Notes: generated by a model not told the origin, from the letters alone. Shown: positions 1 through 9,213, numbered from the stretch's first letter. The stretch: 64,000 bases of DNA from JAQWRV01 sp045564915 (GCA_045564915.1 JBJLGL010000011.1:248001-312000), one strand, 5' to 3'. Program-made: numbers and translations.

Positions 1-322
1 GCCCAACGGCGGCTCTGGGCCCAGTTTATCATTCGTCGGTTTAGATGTGCACTTCGCCGGAATGGAGGAAATCACGACGCCCGCCGGCAAGTTTGAGACC
101 AAGCATATGATCAACCAAAGCTTGCGCGATGGCAGGACCATGCCTCCTGTACAAATCTGGGCCTATTCCGATGATTTTATCCCCATTCGCGGCCGCTGGG
201 AACTGCTACATCAAACCTATGAATTGGTGGAGTTGTCTTTCAGCGACCCAGCCCAAGTAAAGGAGTCAAACGCCGGAAGCTCATGGGACCGGCTATCAGA
301 ATTTGTTAAGGCAGGACCTTAG
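1..322 (+). CDS. C-terminal part of an unidentified protein (cut by window start)
   Basis: The frame is open from base 2 to a TAG at 320-322, so the visible part is about 106 residues and the true start lies before the window. A GTG at 47 could be read as a start, but coding-like sequence continues upstream of it. The stretch VDVHFAG, then TTPAGKFETKH and a late WAYSDDFIPIRG segment, looks like a beta-rich domain. The TPAG.F...H pattern recalls DUF3108/LolA-like folds, but this is only a resemblance. The stop overlaps the stop of the convergent SDR gene by three bases. Function unknown. Confidence 0.6.
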   Translation, partial: PNGGSGPSLSFVGLDVHFAGMEEITTPAGKFETKHMINQSLRDGRTMPPVQIWAYSDDFIPIRGRWELLHQTYELVELSFSDPAQVKESNAGSSWDRLSEFVKAGP

Positions 323-1143
323 GCCGTATCTTCCAGTCCTCGCGGAATGGGTCGTTTCTTGATCAAGAAATGCTTAGCGAAGCGCAGTAGTGCCTTGCCG
401 CGGGTTAACCACGCTATGGACGCCCCGTGCTTGCTATTCTTAAGCACACCTTCCACAAGCCAGGGTGTGACGGTCTCGACCTCCTCTGCTAGAATGCGGT
501 AGATGAACTGCATACTTTTCCAGCGCTCGGGGGAAACCTCATCCCTTGCGCCCAGCAGCATCTCAGTAGTGACCATACCCGGGCTCATGGAGCCGACTAT
601 CACTGGCCCCTTACGGGTTTCTTTCACCAGACTCTTGGTGAAATAACGCAGGCCGAATTTGGTTGCACCATACACACTCATGCCTTCGCTCTTGGCACCA
701 TCTGAACCGAAGCCCTCGAAGGTATAGAGCGCGCCATGGCCTTGCTCAGTCATGCCGTTAAGCGCCACCCGGCAGCCGTTCATCATTCCTACCAAGTTGG
801 TTTCGGGAATGTCGCGCATGTCTTCCGGGCGCAGCTCACCAATGGGATGCATGACACTGATGGCGCCGGCGTTATTGATCCATATGTCCACAGACCCAAA
901 TCTTGCTTTAGCGGCATCCCATAAACCCTGAACTTGAGCTAGATCAGAAATTTCACATACCTGACCTGCAATTCTTGCACTATCCGCTGCAAAATGAGTG
1001 AGGTTCTCTATGGCTGATTCGACTGAAGCCTCGCTGCGTCCTGATACCATTACGGAGTGACCAAGCTTAAGGAACTCTTTTGTAAGGCCTTGCCCTATGC
1101 CGCGTGTTGATCCCGTAACAACCACTGTTTTTTGCTCTAGCAT
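319..1143 (-). CDS. SDR oxidoreductase, chlorophyll-b-reductase-like (NYC1/NOL type)
   Basis: A 274-residue short-chain dehydrogenase. It has the N-terminal nucleotide-binding motif TGSTRGIG (residues ~11-18), the NNAG motif (~90) and the catalytic YGATK (~157-161). A FEGFGSDG stretch precedes the active-site Tyr. The similar GAGSDG is, from memory, characteristic of the plant chlorophyll b reductases NYC1/NOL and their bacterial relatives. A basic, partly hydrophobic tail (~235-270) could associate with membrane. The protein is a clear paralogue of the SDR at 2792-3598: both carry STRGIG, WINNAG and EGFGSDG and end with a similar KHG.(S/R)IAWLT region. The ATG at 1143 has only a weak ribosome site. 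The substrate is not known; chlorophyll reduction would be unexpected here. Confidence 0.85.
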   Translation of the reverse strand: MLEQKTVVVTGSTRGIGQGLTKEFLKLGHSVMVSGRSEASVESAIENLTHFAADSARIAGQVCEISDLAQVQGLWDAAKARFGSVDIWINNAGAISVMHPIGELRPEDMRDIPETNLVGMMNGCRVALNGMTEQGHGALYTFEGFGSDGAKSEGMSVYGATKFGLRYFTKSLVKETRKGPVIVGSMSPGMVTTEMLLGARDEVSPERWKSMQFIYRILAEEVETVTPWLVEGVLKNSKHGASIAWLTRGKALLRFAKHFLIKKRPIPRGLEDTA

Positions 1144-1419
1144 GATTGCTTTAGGTTCCTATCAATTTATCCGCCAGTATAAACCGGTCATAAGCCAATA
1201 ATATATTCTATTTCATTGACAGTCTGTGCATCTATGCACCTAAAGCAGTAATTAGCCAGATTCAGAGTCTTAATTTTAACCACCGGGCGGTCAGATGTGG
1301 CTATTACCGAGAGATGAAGTAGAAAGCATGACTAAAGTAGTGAATTCCTGCCAAAGTCAGTGTGGGTGCAACGAGGTACTGGAAAGGCATTAACCACAAA
1401 AGTTATTGGACTCATTATT
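1144..1419. other. Intergenic region between divergent SDR and MFS genes
   Basis: 276 bases separating the minus-strand SDR from the plus-strand MFS transporter. It must hold both promoters, but no convincing -35/-10 pair or operator stands out. A GTG at 1360 lies in frame with the transporter and would add 20 residues; it has no ribosome-binding site, so ATG 1420 is preferred. A short frame ATG 1328 to TAA 1393 is probably chance. Confidence 0.4.
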
Positions 1420-2733
1420 ATGACCATTGTTGCAGAACCCACCTATATTCGCATGCTTGGTATTCGTATTGATCTTGCCGAAGGTATTACGACTACTAAC
1501 GGCTGGACGTTGATGTACGCGTCCTTCGCTACAATTGGGTTCCTAACCTTTGTCAATACAGGGCAAGCCTTTATTTTGAACGCTAACCTCGGCGTTGCTA
1601 GGGACGAACAGGGTGTGTTGTCCGGCAACCTAGCTTTCTGGAACGAAATAATTACTATCGCCTTAGCGGCACCCTTTGGGGTTCTAGCTGACAAGGTTGG
1701 TCGCCGACCCTTGTTCTGCTTTGGTCTGATAGCCATGGCTTTAGGTTATGCTCTTTACCCGCTTGCCGATAGCATTACAGACCTTACTATCGCTAGAAGT
1801 GTTTATGCGGTGGGAACAGCCGCAGCTGCTGGCATGCTGGGTACAGTAGGCGCGGATTATCCCCGTGAACATTCTCGCGGTAAACTGATTGCCTGGACTG
1901 GAGTATTCAATTCCCTTGGTGTCATTTTTACTGCCTTTGTTTTTGGTCGTGTTCTCCTGCCGTTGTTCGAAAACCAGTATGGTAGTCAAGAAGCGGGGAC
2001 CTACACTTTCTGGCTTCTTGCTATTATTCTTGTTCTATCTGCCCTGATTTTGCATTTAGGATTGAAAGGCGGTACGCCGGCGGGCAGGCACGAGCAGCCT
2101 CCCCTCATGGACCTCGTCAGAGCTGGTTTCAGAAACGCGAGGAACCCTCGTATTGCCCTCGCTTATAGCTCTGCCTTTGTCGCCCGTGGGGATTTGGTCA
2201 TTATAGGCGTATTCTTGACCTTATGGGGTACTCAGGCCGGTATTGAGAGGGGTATGGAACCTGGTCAGGCTGCACGGGAAGGGGCAACTATCTTCATCCT
2301 GGCCCAAATCTTCGGACTCTTTTGGTCACCCATTATGGGCTTCTTTATCGATCGTGTGAACCGGGTGTCTGCGACTATCTTTGGAAGTGCAATGGCATCC
2401 TTTGGTTATATGTCCATGGGCCTCATTGATGACCCGCTCGATCGCTCATGGCTTCCACTTTTTGCTATTTTAGGTATCGGACAGATTAGTGCGTTCTTTG
2501 CGTCGCAGGCTTTAGTTGGGCAGGAAGCACCTTATAAGGAACGCGGCGCTGTGGTTGGCATGTTTTCACTCTGCGGCGCGTTAGGTATTTTGGTCTGTAC
2601 ATCGGTCGGCGGCGTACTGTTTGACGACTGGATGAAATCGGGACCTTTTGTTTTTGTTGGCTTCCTGAACCTTTTTGTCCTGCTATTTGCAGTTATTGTT
2701 AGAATTAAGTCACCGGGCATTTCGGTAACTTAG
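1420..2733 (+). CDS. MFS transporter
   Basis: About 437 residues with the pattern of roughly 12 hydrophobic helices typical of the Major Facilitator Superfamily. The loop between helices 2 and 3 has DKVGRRP, the classic MFS signature (GX3-(D/R)XGRR), at about residues 88-94, and a related FIDRVNRV occurs in the second half. It is an inner-membrane secondary transporter of unknown substrate. It stands between two paralogous SDR genes, 58 bp before the second, so co-transcription with that SDR is likely and the substrate may be the one the SDRs act on. The in-frame GTG at 1360 is an alternative start. Confidence 0.85.
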   Translation: MTIVAEPTYIRMLGIRIDLAEGITTTNGWTLMYASFATIGFLTFVNTGQAFILNANLGVARDEQGVLSGNLAFWNEIITIALAAPFGVLADKVGRRPLFCFGLIAMALGYALYPLADSITDLTIARSVYAVGTAAAAGMLGTVGADYPREHSRGKLIAWTGVFNSLGVIFTAFVFGRVLLPLFENQYGSQEAGTYTFWLLAIILVLSALILHLGLKGGTPAGRHEQPPLMDLVRAGFRNARNPRIALAYSSAFVARGDLVIIGVFLTLWGTQAGIERGMEPGQAAREGATIFILAQIFGLFWSPIMGFFIDRVNRVSATIFGSAMASFGYMSMGLIDDPLDRSWLPLFAILGIGQISAFFASQALVGQEAPYKERGAVVGMFSLCGALGILVCTSVGGVLFDDWMKSGPFVFVGFLNLFVLLFAVIVRIKSPGISVT

Positions 2734-2791
2734 ATTAAACAAATGAGATCGACTATGTTTACATACCGCAACGACTAGATGTGAAAAAATA

Positions 2792-3598
2792 ATGGCTGTA
2801 GCTGTCATCACGGGGTCAACCCGGGGCATAGGATTAGGCCTTGCGCGAGAATTCCTCAAACGTGGACATAATGTTATTGTATCTAGTCGCTCCCAGACAT
2901 CGATTGATAAGGTTATAGCGTCTTTAAACACTAATACGCATGGGAAAGCCCGCGCGGTTGGACAGCAATGCGATGTGAGCGATTTAGCTCCAGTTCAGGC
3001 GCTCTGGGACAAGGCGGTGCAAGAATTTGGTCAGGTCAATTACTGGATCAATAATGCCGGTATAATACATAGCTATCTTAAATTCGCTGAGCTGCCGCCA
3101 AAAGATATTGCCTCAGTAGTACGCATTAATCTTACGGGTGTTATGCATGGTACCCAGGTGGCGACCGCTGGAATGAAATTACAGGAATCTGGCGGTTGGA
3201 TCTATAACATGGAAGGGTTTGGATCTGATGGCATGATTCGCGAAGGCCTTGGGATTTACGGCACAACTAAACGCGCTATGACCTATTTTACCGCCTGTGC
3301 CGTTAAGGAACTGAGAGATACACCTGTGAATGTGGGCTATATCCAGCCTGGGATTGTCATGACCGATCTTGGCATCGGTAGCACCAAAGATCTGCCGCAC
3401 GAAGAACGTCGCCAAAAGAAATTTCTAATGCTGCTAGGTGATACTGTTGAGGACGTTGCCTCATACGTTGTGACGAAGGTGCTTACCAATAAGAAACACG
3501 GCATACGGATTGCCTGGCTGACCCTGCCGAAGATTATATGGCGCATGATTACGCAACTATTTGTAAAGCGCGATCCTATGACACCTGCAGGGTATTAG
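2792..3598 (+). CDS. SDR oxidoreductase, chlorophyll-b-reductase-like (paralogue)
   Basis: A 268-residue SDR with TGSTRGIG at the N-terminus, WINNAG (~88) and YGTTK as the active-site YxxxK (~155). The preceding MEGFGSDG matches the paralogue at 319-1143. It differs from classical FabG-type SDRs by this insertion and by its C-terminus, which is rich in Lys, Trp and Ile and ends in a short basic tail. It lies 58 bp after the MFS gene on the same strand and 61 bp before the flavin hydroxylase gene, so the three may form one transcript. It is predicted to be a cytoplasmic, NAD(P)-linked carbonyl or alcohol oxidoreductase; its substrate is unknown. Confidence 0.85.
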   Translation: MAVAVITGSTRGIGLGLAREFLKRGHNVIVSSRSQTSIDKVIASLNTNTHGKARAVGQQCDVSDLAPVQALWDKAVQEFGQVNYWINNAGIIHSYLKFAELPPKDIASVVRINLTGVMHGTQVATAGMKLQESGGWIYNMEGFGSDGMIREGLGIYGTTKRAMTYFTACAVKELRDTPVNVGYIQPGIVMTDLGIGSTKDLPHEERRQKKFLMLLGDTVEDVASYVVTKVLTNKKHGIRIAWLTLPKIIWRMITQLFVKRDPMTPAGY

Positions 3599-3659
3599 CA
3601 GGCCTGAGTCATTAGGTGGCATCAATATTTGAGAAACAAAACCTACTAGGGACACACTA

Positions 3660-4913
3660 ATGCCTGATACCGTCAGCGCCCCCAGAACCAAGTTAAGCAT
3701 GGAAGAGATTTGTGCTCGTACAGAAGCGCTATTGCCCGGTTTTAGGGCGCGTGCTGCCGAAACCGAGAATGAGCGCAAATTACCCAAAGAGAGTATTGAT
3801 GAACTTTATGACGCGGGGTTGCTTCAGTTGTTTGCGCCTGCCAGATACGGGGGCTTGGAATTGGACTGGCCCGCCATCGTTCAGACCTCTCGCATTGCAG
3901 CACATGGCTGTGCTTCAACAGGTTGGATGATCAGTGTTGTCGGAGGGCATCTAGCGATCGCTGCCCGCTTTGGCAAGGAAATCCAGGATGAAATCTTTAG
4001 GAGTGGAGCGCGACAGGTCATTACCACTGCTTCGGCGCTGACTACAGGCACTATTACCAAGGTGGAGGGAGGTTACTGTCTTGACGGAGTATGGCGCTTC
4101 GGCTCCGGTATTGACTATGCTACATGGGTGATGGTTACTGGGCCCTGCGGCAACCATCCTAATCCACCTGCGCCTAACGTCTTTCGTGCTACTGTACCCC
4201 GTGACGCTGTGCGAGTAGACGACAATTGGCATGTTGCTGGGATGCGTGGCACAGGATCCAAGAACATCAGGTTTGAGAAACATTTCGTTGCAGATGAATG
4301 GGTTGTGACATCTAACATGTCCTTTGGTATCAATCCCCCGGGGGCCCAGCTGGCGCCGGACGCTTATCTATTCGACCTTCCATTCATGCCTTACTTTACG
4401 AACTGGATGATTGGTCCTGTGCTGGGCTGTGCCGAAGGCGCCTATAATGATTACTTGTCAGCTACCAAGAAACGTATCGGTGCGATGACCGGTGCTGCAG
4501 CCGCAGTGCAGCAAACTGTGCAGGTACGCCTAGCTGAGTCAGCAGCTGAATTAGATTGTGCCGGCATGCTATTTGATAAAATTACAAATACTCTGCACAC
4601 CGCGGGCCTAAAACGCCACGTTCTCACCGACCAAGAAAACGCAGAGATCAACAGAGACAGAGTGTACATGACACGCCTTTGCTACAACTCTGTACAGCGT
4701 CTTGTTACTCAAATGGGTGCAACTGCTATCTTCGACACTAATCCCGTTCAGCGTCATTGGCGAGACTTGTCTGTAATGGCCTCGCAAGTAGGCGTCAATT
4801 GGGACATAAATATGGCTGCCTATGGGAAATACATGCTTGGCCTTCCTTTCGGCATACCCAAAAAAAAGTCTGATCTCATCAAGAATAGCCCAGCTAATAT
4901 CCTGATGAATTAG
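3660..4913 (+). CDS. HsaA/HpaH-like flavin-dependent hydroxylase (acyl-CoA dehydrogenase fold)
   Basis: A 417-residue protein of the acyl-CoA dehydrogenase type-2 group, which holds reduced-flavin monooxygenases such as HsaA and p-hydroxyphenylacetate hydroxylase C2. The N-terminal helical domain carries LYDAGLLQLFAPARYGG (~45-62) followed by STGWM (~87-91). The central beta domain holds GYCLDGVWRFGSGIDYA (~128-144) and the GMRGTGS motif (~195-201). Known family members use FMNH2 or FADH2 from a separate reductase to hydroxylate phenolic or steroid rings. No flavin reductase is encoded beside it. AGGGA seven bases before ATG 3660 supports the start. Substrate unknown. Confidence 0.8.
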   Translation: MPDTVSAPRTKLSMEEICARTEALLPGFRARAAETENERKLPKESIDELYDAGLLQLFAPARYGGLELDWPAIVQTSRIAAHGCASTGWMISVVGGHLAIAARFGKEIQDEIFRSGARQVITTASALTTGTITKVEGGYCLDGVWRFGSGIDYATWVMVTGPCGNHPNPPAPNVFRATVPRDAVRVDDNWHVAGMRGTGSKNIRFEKHFVADEWVVTSNMSFGINPPGAQLAPDAYLFDLPFMPYFTNWMIGPVLGCAEGAYNDYLSATKKRIGAMTGAAAAVQQTVQVRLAESAAELDCAGMLFDKITNTLHTAGLKRHVLTDQENAEINRDRVYMTRLCYNSVQRLVTQMGATAIFDTNPVQRHWRDLSVMASQVGVNWDINMAAYGKYMLGLPFGIPKKKSDLIKNSPANILMN

Positions 4914-5130
4914 TGATACAGGAGTTGGCAACCGAATAAACCCATTCGTCATAGAGTAGTTTTCTAGGTACTAATCATTTCCATTGTCCTAGTACTGGCG
5001 TGTTTGGTGCTGTTGCTTCTATGTGGTACAGAACTAAGCTACTCCAAGTCTTTAATTTAGATCAAATAGAGATGGCAACTCATTGGCACCCAAATAATTT
5101 CTTGGAAACGGAGAGTGAACAGGAGATTCT

Positions 5131-5433
5131 ATGCCTGCATTTCTTATAGCCGATATTGATGTCACTGACCAAGAAGCATACGCTGAATATCGAGCCGCTA
5201 ACCCTGCTATTGTTAGAAAGTACGGCGGCCATTACATAGCTCGTGGCGGTGCGGTAGAAGTACTAGAAGGAGATTGGAAACCGCGGCGTACAGTTATTAT
5301 TGAGTTCCCTGATATGGCCTCTATCGCCGCCTTCTATGACTCCCCAGAGTATACTGCACTCCGCAATATACGCTGGCAGAGTGCAGACTCACGATTAGTT
5401 GCATTCGAAACGTTGCCTGAGCCCCACGATTAG
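5131..5433 (+). CDS. DUF1330 family protein
   Basis: A 100-residue protein matching the DUF1330 pattern: an N-terminal ADIDVTD..AY.EYR, then YGGHYIARGG..EVLEG (~31-47), a central strand ending in EFPD, and an AFYDSPEY.ALR motif (~68-78). The fold is a small dimeric ferredoxin-like alpha/beta barrel. The biochemical role of the family is not established; members are often found beside catabolic genes. A strong AGGAG six bases before ATG 5131 fixes the start. It is flanked by a 217-bp gap after the flavin hydroxylase and ends convergently to the PPIase gene. Confidence 0.85.
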   Translation: MPAFLIADIDVTDQEAYAEYRAANPAIVRKYGGHYIARGGAVEVLEGDWKPRRTVIIEFPDMASIAAFYDSPEYTALRNIRWQSADSRLVAFETLPEPHD

Positions 5434-5460
5434 CATTAATTTCCTTGCTGCTGTACTTTA

Positions 5461-6264
5461 TTAGCTGAGCGGCATAATCACAATTTCTGACAGGCCGCGC
5501 AGTTCCTGCATTGCCTCCTCTACCGCCTCTTCGGCCAACTGGTCGCGGATTTTCGGCAGCATATCTTCCATGTTTGGAAGCGGCTTTAAGCGTCTGTCAT
5601 CAATTTTTATTAGATGCCAGCCGAACTCTGTTTTAACCGGTGAGAGGGTTACTTCGCCTCTTTCTAGCGCGAAAGCAGCCTGCGAAAATTCTGGGACCAT
5701 GACTCCCGCAGTAAACCAGCCAAGATCACCTCCTTGTGGCCCAGAGGGACCGATTGATTTGTCGCGGGCCAGGGCCGCAAACTCGACACCACGGGAAAGC
5801 TCGAGCAAAAGGGCCTCTGCCTCGCCTTGGGTCTCAACCAAGATGTGTCGCGCTTTAATCTCGAGCTCCTGAACTGCCGTCTCCATCTGCTTTTTGTAAC
5901 TGTTTTCTATTGCATTGGGTGTAACGCGGTGTTTGATTTCTTCCCGTAAATAGGCCTGACGCAGCGTTTCGTTTCTCAGCCTTTCCAGCTGGGCTTTTAC
6001 CTCTGGCTTATTTTCCAGGCCGCGGCTCTCAGCAGCTATGATCGCGAGTTTCTGATCAATATAAAACTTGAGAATTTGTGGCAGGATTTCTTTAGTTTCT
6101 ATTTCAGCTGCGGAAGGAATGGTGTTTTGGAAAGCCACAATTTCGCTGAATGTAATAGCTGTGCCATTAATAGTGGCAACTATGGTGTCGGCTGTTTGAG
6201 AATGCGCCGTTCCGCCCAACAGAAAGAATAGGGCGGCACAAAAACCTGGAAAATGTTTCTTCAT
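5461..6264 (-). CDS. Periplasmic parvulin-type peptidyl-prolyl isomerase
   Basis: 267 residues with a signal peptide (MKKHFPG followed by a hydrophobic stretch, cleavage near AHSQ at ~22). A SurA/PrsA-like helical region follows (~25-135), then a rotamase domain (~137-228) recognisable by KARHILVET, GPSGPQGGDLGWF and FGWHLIKI. It should help outer-membrane or periplasmic proteins fold by isomerising X-Pro bonds. The gene follows the FKBP gene by 21 bp on the same strand, so two structurally unrelated PPIases, one exported and one apparently cytoplasmic, are probably co-transcribed. Confidence 0.88.
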   Translation of the reverse strand: MKKHFPGFCAALFFLLGGTAHSQTADTIVATINGTAITFSEIVAFQNTIPSAAEIETKEILPQILKFYIDQKLAIIAAESRGLENKPEVKAQLERLRNETLRQAYLREEIKHRVTPNAIENSYKKQMETAVQELEIKARHILVETQGEAEALLLELSRGVEFAALARDKSIGPSGPQGGDLGWFTAGVMVPEFSQAAFALERGEVTLSPVKTEFGWHLIKIDDRRLKPLPNMEDMLPKIRDQLAEEAVEEAMQELRGLSEIVIMPLS

Positions 6265-6285
6265 CTCTAACCAAACCTATCAGAC

Positions 6286-6723
6286 TTATGATTCTTGCTG
6301 AATTTCAATAAGCTCCAGAGAAAACGTTAAGTCCTGCCCTGCAAGTCTATGATTGGCGTCGACCGTGACGTTTTCTTCCTCAATTGCAACAACAGTGATT
6401 GGCATGGGGTCACCCTTGTGATTTACCATTTCATACACTTGGCCCACTTCAATTTCAGTGTCTTCTGGGAAGGCACTCGACTCAAAGACTTGCACCAATT
6501 CTGCTTGCCTTTCGCCGTATGCTTCTGCCGCTGTTATGGTGAAGGATTTCGAATCACCAGCTTTCATGCCTAATAGGGCATTTTCAAAACCTGGTATCAA
6601 ATGCCCTTCTCCTAGCTTTGCTCCCATCGGGTCTCGTCCGATAGAGGAGTCAAATGTTGATCCATCCGACAACATGCCGGTGTAGTGGAAAGTCACAGTA
6701 TCACCTGTTCTTACTGCACTCAT
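6286..6723 (-). CDS. FKBP-type peptidyl-prolyl isomerase, SlyD/FkpB-like
   Basis: 145 residues from ATG 6723, chosen because AAAGG lies just upstream; an in-frame extension to 6798 has no ribosome site and an atypical sequence. The core shows VTFHYTGML, DGSTFDSS, LIPGFENALLGMK and the AYGER motif (~65), with the insert-in-flap chaperone domain between them (~70-120), as in SlyD. The metal-binding His-rich tail of E. coli SlyD is absent. There is no signal peptide, so it is a cytoplasmic folding helper. It is the first gene of the PPIase pair with the parvulin at 5461-6264. Confidence 0.88.
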   Translation of the reverse strand: MSAVRTGDTVTFHYTGMLSDGSTFDSSIGRDPMGAKLGEGHLIPGFENALLGMKAGDSKSFTITAAEAYGERQAELVQVFESSAFPEDTEIEVGQVYEMVNHKGDPMPITVVAIEEENVTVDANHRLAGQDLTFSLELIEIQQES

Positions 6724-7031
6724 GGTGGGCCTTTCATTTTCAAAGACAGAGGTTGAAGGGCCAGCGGAGTGAAACACACTTCGGCCGGACACTCTCATTC
6801 GGGATATTGGTCTAACATAAGGAGCGTATTTGAGAGAAACAAGAGATCAAGAACTATGCTATGTGTTGTGCAATAAGTATTGTCGTGAAATAAGAGCTAT
6901 AGTTTGAGCGCCAGTTCTGGCTAAGCAAGACTTGGCTTTGCTTCAGTAATTATCTAACTTCTACCTTATGCCTTGGTTGTGTTTGACTGCTCATAAAAGA
7001 GAGAACTTTCTGATATAATCATGAAGTCAAA

Positions 7032-7742
7032 ATGACTATTAAACTATTCGACCTTGCTGGCGCCGATGGACGGCGCTTTTCCTCTAATTGTTGGCGCACT
7101 CAATTTGCCTTGGCACATAAGGGATTGCCATACGAAACGGTGCCCACGAAATTTGTAGATATACCATCAATGTTTGGGGGTGGGTACAAAACTATCCCGA
7201 TCATAGTTGATGGCGAGGCGCGGGTCTGTGACAGCTGGGATATTGTCTTATATTTAGAGGATAAATATCCTAAACTACCTACAGTATTCGGCGATGGGAA
7301 AAAGTCAGACTTAAAGGGCTTTAGTCTCTTTCTTCAGCATTGGGGTCTGCGCAATATTTCTTTTCCCTTATTGCACATTATCATCAAAGATATCCATGAT
7401 CGTCTTGACCCAGACGATCAACCTTACTTTAGGCAGAGCCGTGAAAAACGATTTGGAATGACTCTAGAGCAGATGGTAGAGGCCCGTGACGAAACGGTTA
7501 TGAATTTCCGCGGCAATCTAAATCCCTTGCGCGCAGCTTTGGCCGATCAGCCGTATCTTTCTGGTAATGTACCGATGTATCCTGACTATATTGTTACAGC
7601 GGCGTTTTTATGGGCACGGATGATGTCGCCAGTACAACTGCTCGCCCAAGACGATTACATCCTTAATGACTGGTTAGGCCGCATGCTTGATCAGTTCAAC
7701 GGCCTTGCCCGTGGCACGCCAAAAGAGTGGCCGGGCATATGA
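7032..7742 (+). CDS. Glutathione S-transferase, LigE beta-etherase-like
   Basis: 236 residues. The thioredoxin-like domain begins KLFDLAG and has SSNCWRTQFALAHKG (~17-31), then KTIPIIVDGE and DSWDIVLYLEDKYP (~67-80). This layout, with the later QSREKRFG (~136) and an all-helical C-terminal domain ending in DWLGRMLDQFNGLARG, matches remembered LigE sequences better than ordinary GSTs. LigE cleaves beta-aryl ether bonds in lignin model compounds with glutathione. Whether this protein does so is inference. The next gene (7976) is an FAD aromatic monooxygenase on the same strand after 233 bp. A TATAAT hexamer at 7014-7019 lies just ahead of the start, without a good -35. Confidence 0.82.
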   Translation: MTIKLFDLAGADGRRFSSNCWRTQFALAHKGLPYETVPTKFVDIPSMFGGGYKTIPIIVDGEARVCDSWDIVLYLEDKYPKLPTVFGDGKKSDLKGFSLFLQHWGLRNISFPLLHIIIKDIHDRLDPDDQPYFRQSREKRFGMTLEQMVEARDETVMNFRGNLNPLRAALADQPYLSGNVPMYPDYIVTAAFLWARMMSPVQLLAQDDYILNDWLGRMLDQFNGLARGTPKEWPGI

Positions 7743-7975
7743 ATTCTCGAAGGTTGTAAGGCTTGCCATTTACGGGCTCTATAGCTCGGAAATAGTCTGT
7801 GCTTCTAGGTGACTTTGTCGGTTGTCATTGGTCAGAAGTATAAATCAATAGGTAGTGGCTGACCCATCGGGCATGCACGTTTATCATGAATTCGTACATA
7901 GCTAGATAGGATGATCACTGTGCTTGCAATTTGAGTCCATGAATGTCAGTCAAGAGCCCTTGATAAGGGGTGTGG

Positions 7976-9208
7976 ATGAGTACTGAGACCTTAAGGCCAG
8001 ACATTCTAATTGTAGGAGCTGGCATTACCGGGGCTACAATTGGCGCGGGTCTGCGCAGTCGCGGCTATTCGGTAGTACAAATTGAAGCGTCAAGCCGGCC
8101 ACTGGATACCGCGCGAGGTGATCACCTTGGTCCCCGCGTTGTAGAGACGCTCAATGAATGGGAACTGCTCGAGGCTTTTTTTGCTGCTGGGGCAGAGAAG
8201 CGACTTGGTGCTAAATGGGTCACGACTGATGGTGAAGTTATATTTACATCCCGCATGGATGACCTTCCAGTTCCGTTTCCTTACTACCTTGTTCTAAATC
8301 ATGACCTGATTGCGACTACATCTCTGGATGTATCGCTGGCTGATACAGATTACGATTACAAGTTAATCCGGCCGGCTAGCGCTAAGAACTTCCAAACCGG
8401 ACCCGAGGCCTGCGGTGGCATCACCACATTACATCTAAGAACAAGAGATGAAAAAGAGGTTGCCATTAAGCCACATTTGACTATTGGCTGTGATGGGCGA
8501 GCGTCACGTGTTCGCGGTGCCTGCGCCTTAAATATTGCTAAGACCTACGACTACGAGCGACCCTTTGTCGTCTTGTTCGGTCCGCGCGGCGAGTTGCAGG
8601 ATCCGCGCAATGAAATTACCTCTTACATGTCTCCAAATGGTGGCGTCAGCCGTATTCCACGTATGCATGGTCAGTGGAAAATAGGCTTAGCCATCGACAA
8701 AGTTGATATTCCTCATTGGAGAAAATCAGATCAATTAGAAAGAAAGCGCTTAATTGCAGACCGTTCTCCAGCGCTTCAGGCCATTGAAACTGAAATTGCT
8801 GGTTTTTATCCCGTCATCCGTCGCGAAACTGCTCAGTGGGTCAAAGGAACTACGGTTCTTGTCGGAGATGCCTGCCACACAGTACACCCTGCCCGCGGAC
8901 AGGGTATGAATTTCGGTATCCGAGCAGCGGCAAAGCTTTTTGACTATTTGCCAGAGCCTAGTGAAATGAAAAACGCAGCGCTGGTTTCTTCTCGGCTCGC
9001 GGCGTATGAAGCAGCTGTGAAACCGCCTACAGATTTGCAATTAGACTTCAACCATGAACGTGGGTTAGATATGGACTGTGATGGTCCTGAGCGCATGGAA
9101 AAAGAGATTCCTAAGATGCTAGCTATTGCACAGGATCCAGAGGCTCACCTTCGCTATCGCATGACCATGGCGGGCTATGCTGATTTCCTAGATGATAACA
9201 GAGATTAA
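7976..9208 (+). CDS. FAD-dependent monooxygenase, PHBH/UbiH type
   Basis: About 410 residues. The N-terminus carries the Rossmann motif VGAGITGATIG (~14-24) and Glu at the end of the second strand (IEAS). GCDGRASRVR (~165-175) is the DG motif and VGDACHTVHPARGQGMNFG (~296-315) the GD motif of class A flavoprotein aromatic hydroxylases. These use NAD(P)H and O2 to hydroxylate phenolic or similar rings. AAGGGG five bases before ATG 7976 favours this start over GTG 7970. The stop is 5 bp from the stop of the convergent Dabb gene. The substrate cannot be inferred; PHBH, salicylate- and TetX-like relatives are all possible. Confidence 0.85.
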   Translation: MSTETLRPDILIVGAGITGATIGAGLRSRGYSVVQIEASSRPLDTARGDHLGPRVVETLNEWELLEAFFAAGAEKRLGAKWVTTDGEVIFTSRMDDLPVPFPYYLVLNHDLIATTSLDVSLADTDYDYKLIRPASAKNFQTGPEACGGITTLHLRTRDEKEVAIKPHLTIGCDGRASRVRGACALNIAKTYDYERPFVVLFGPRGELQDPRNEITSYMSPNGGVSRIPRMHGQWKIGLAIDKVDIPHWRKSDQLERKRLIADRSPALQAIETEIAGFYPVIRRETAQWVKGTTVLVGDACHTVHPARGQGMNFGIRAAAKLFDYLPEPSEMKNAALVSSRLAAYEAAVKPPTDLQLDFNHERGLDMDCDGPERMEKEIPKMLAIAQDPEAHLRYRMTMAGYADFLDDNRD

Positions 9209-9213
9209 ATATT

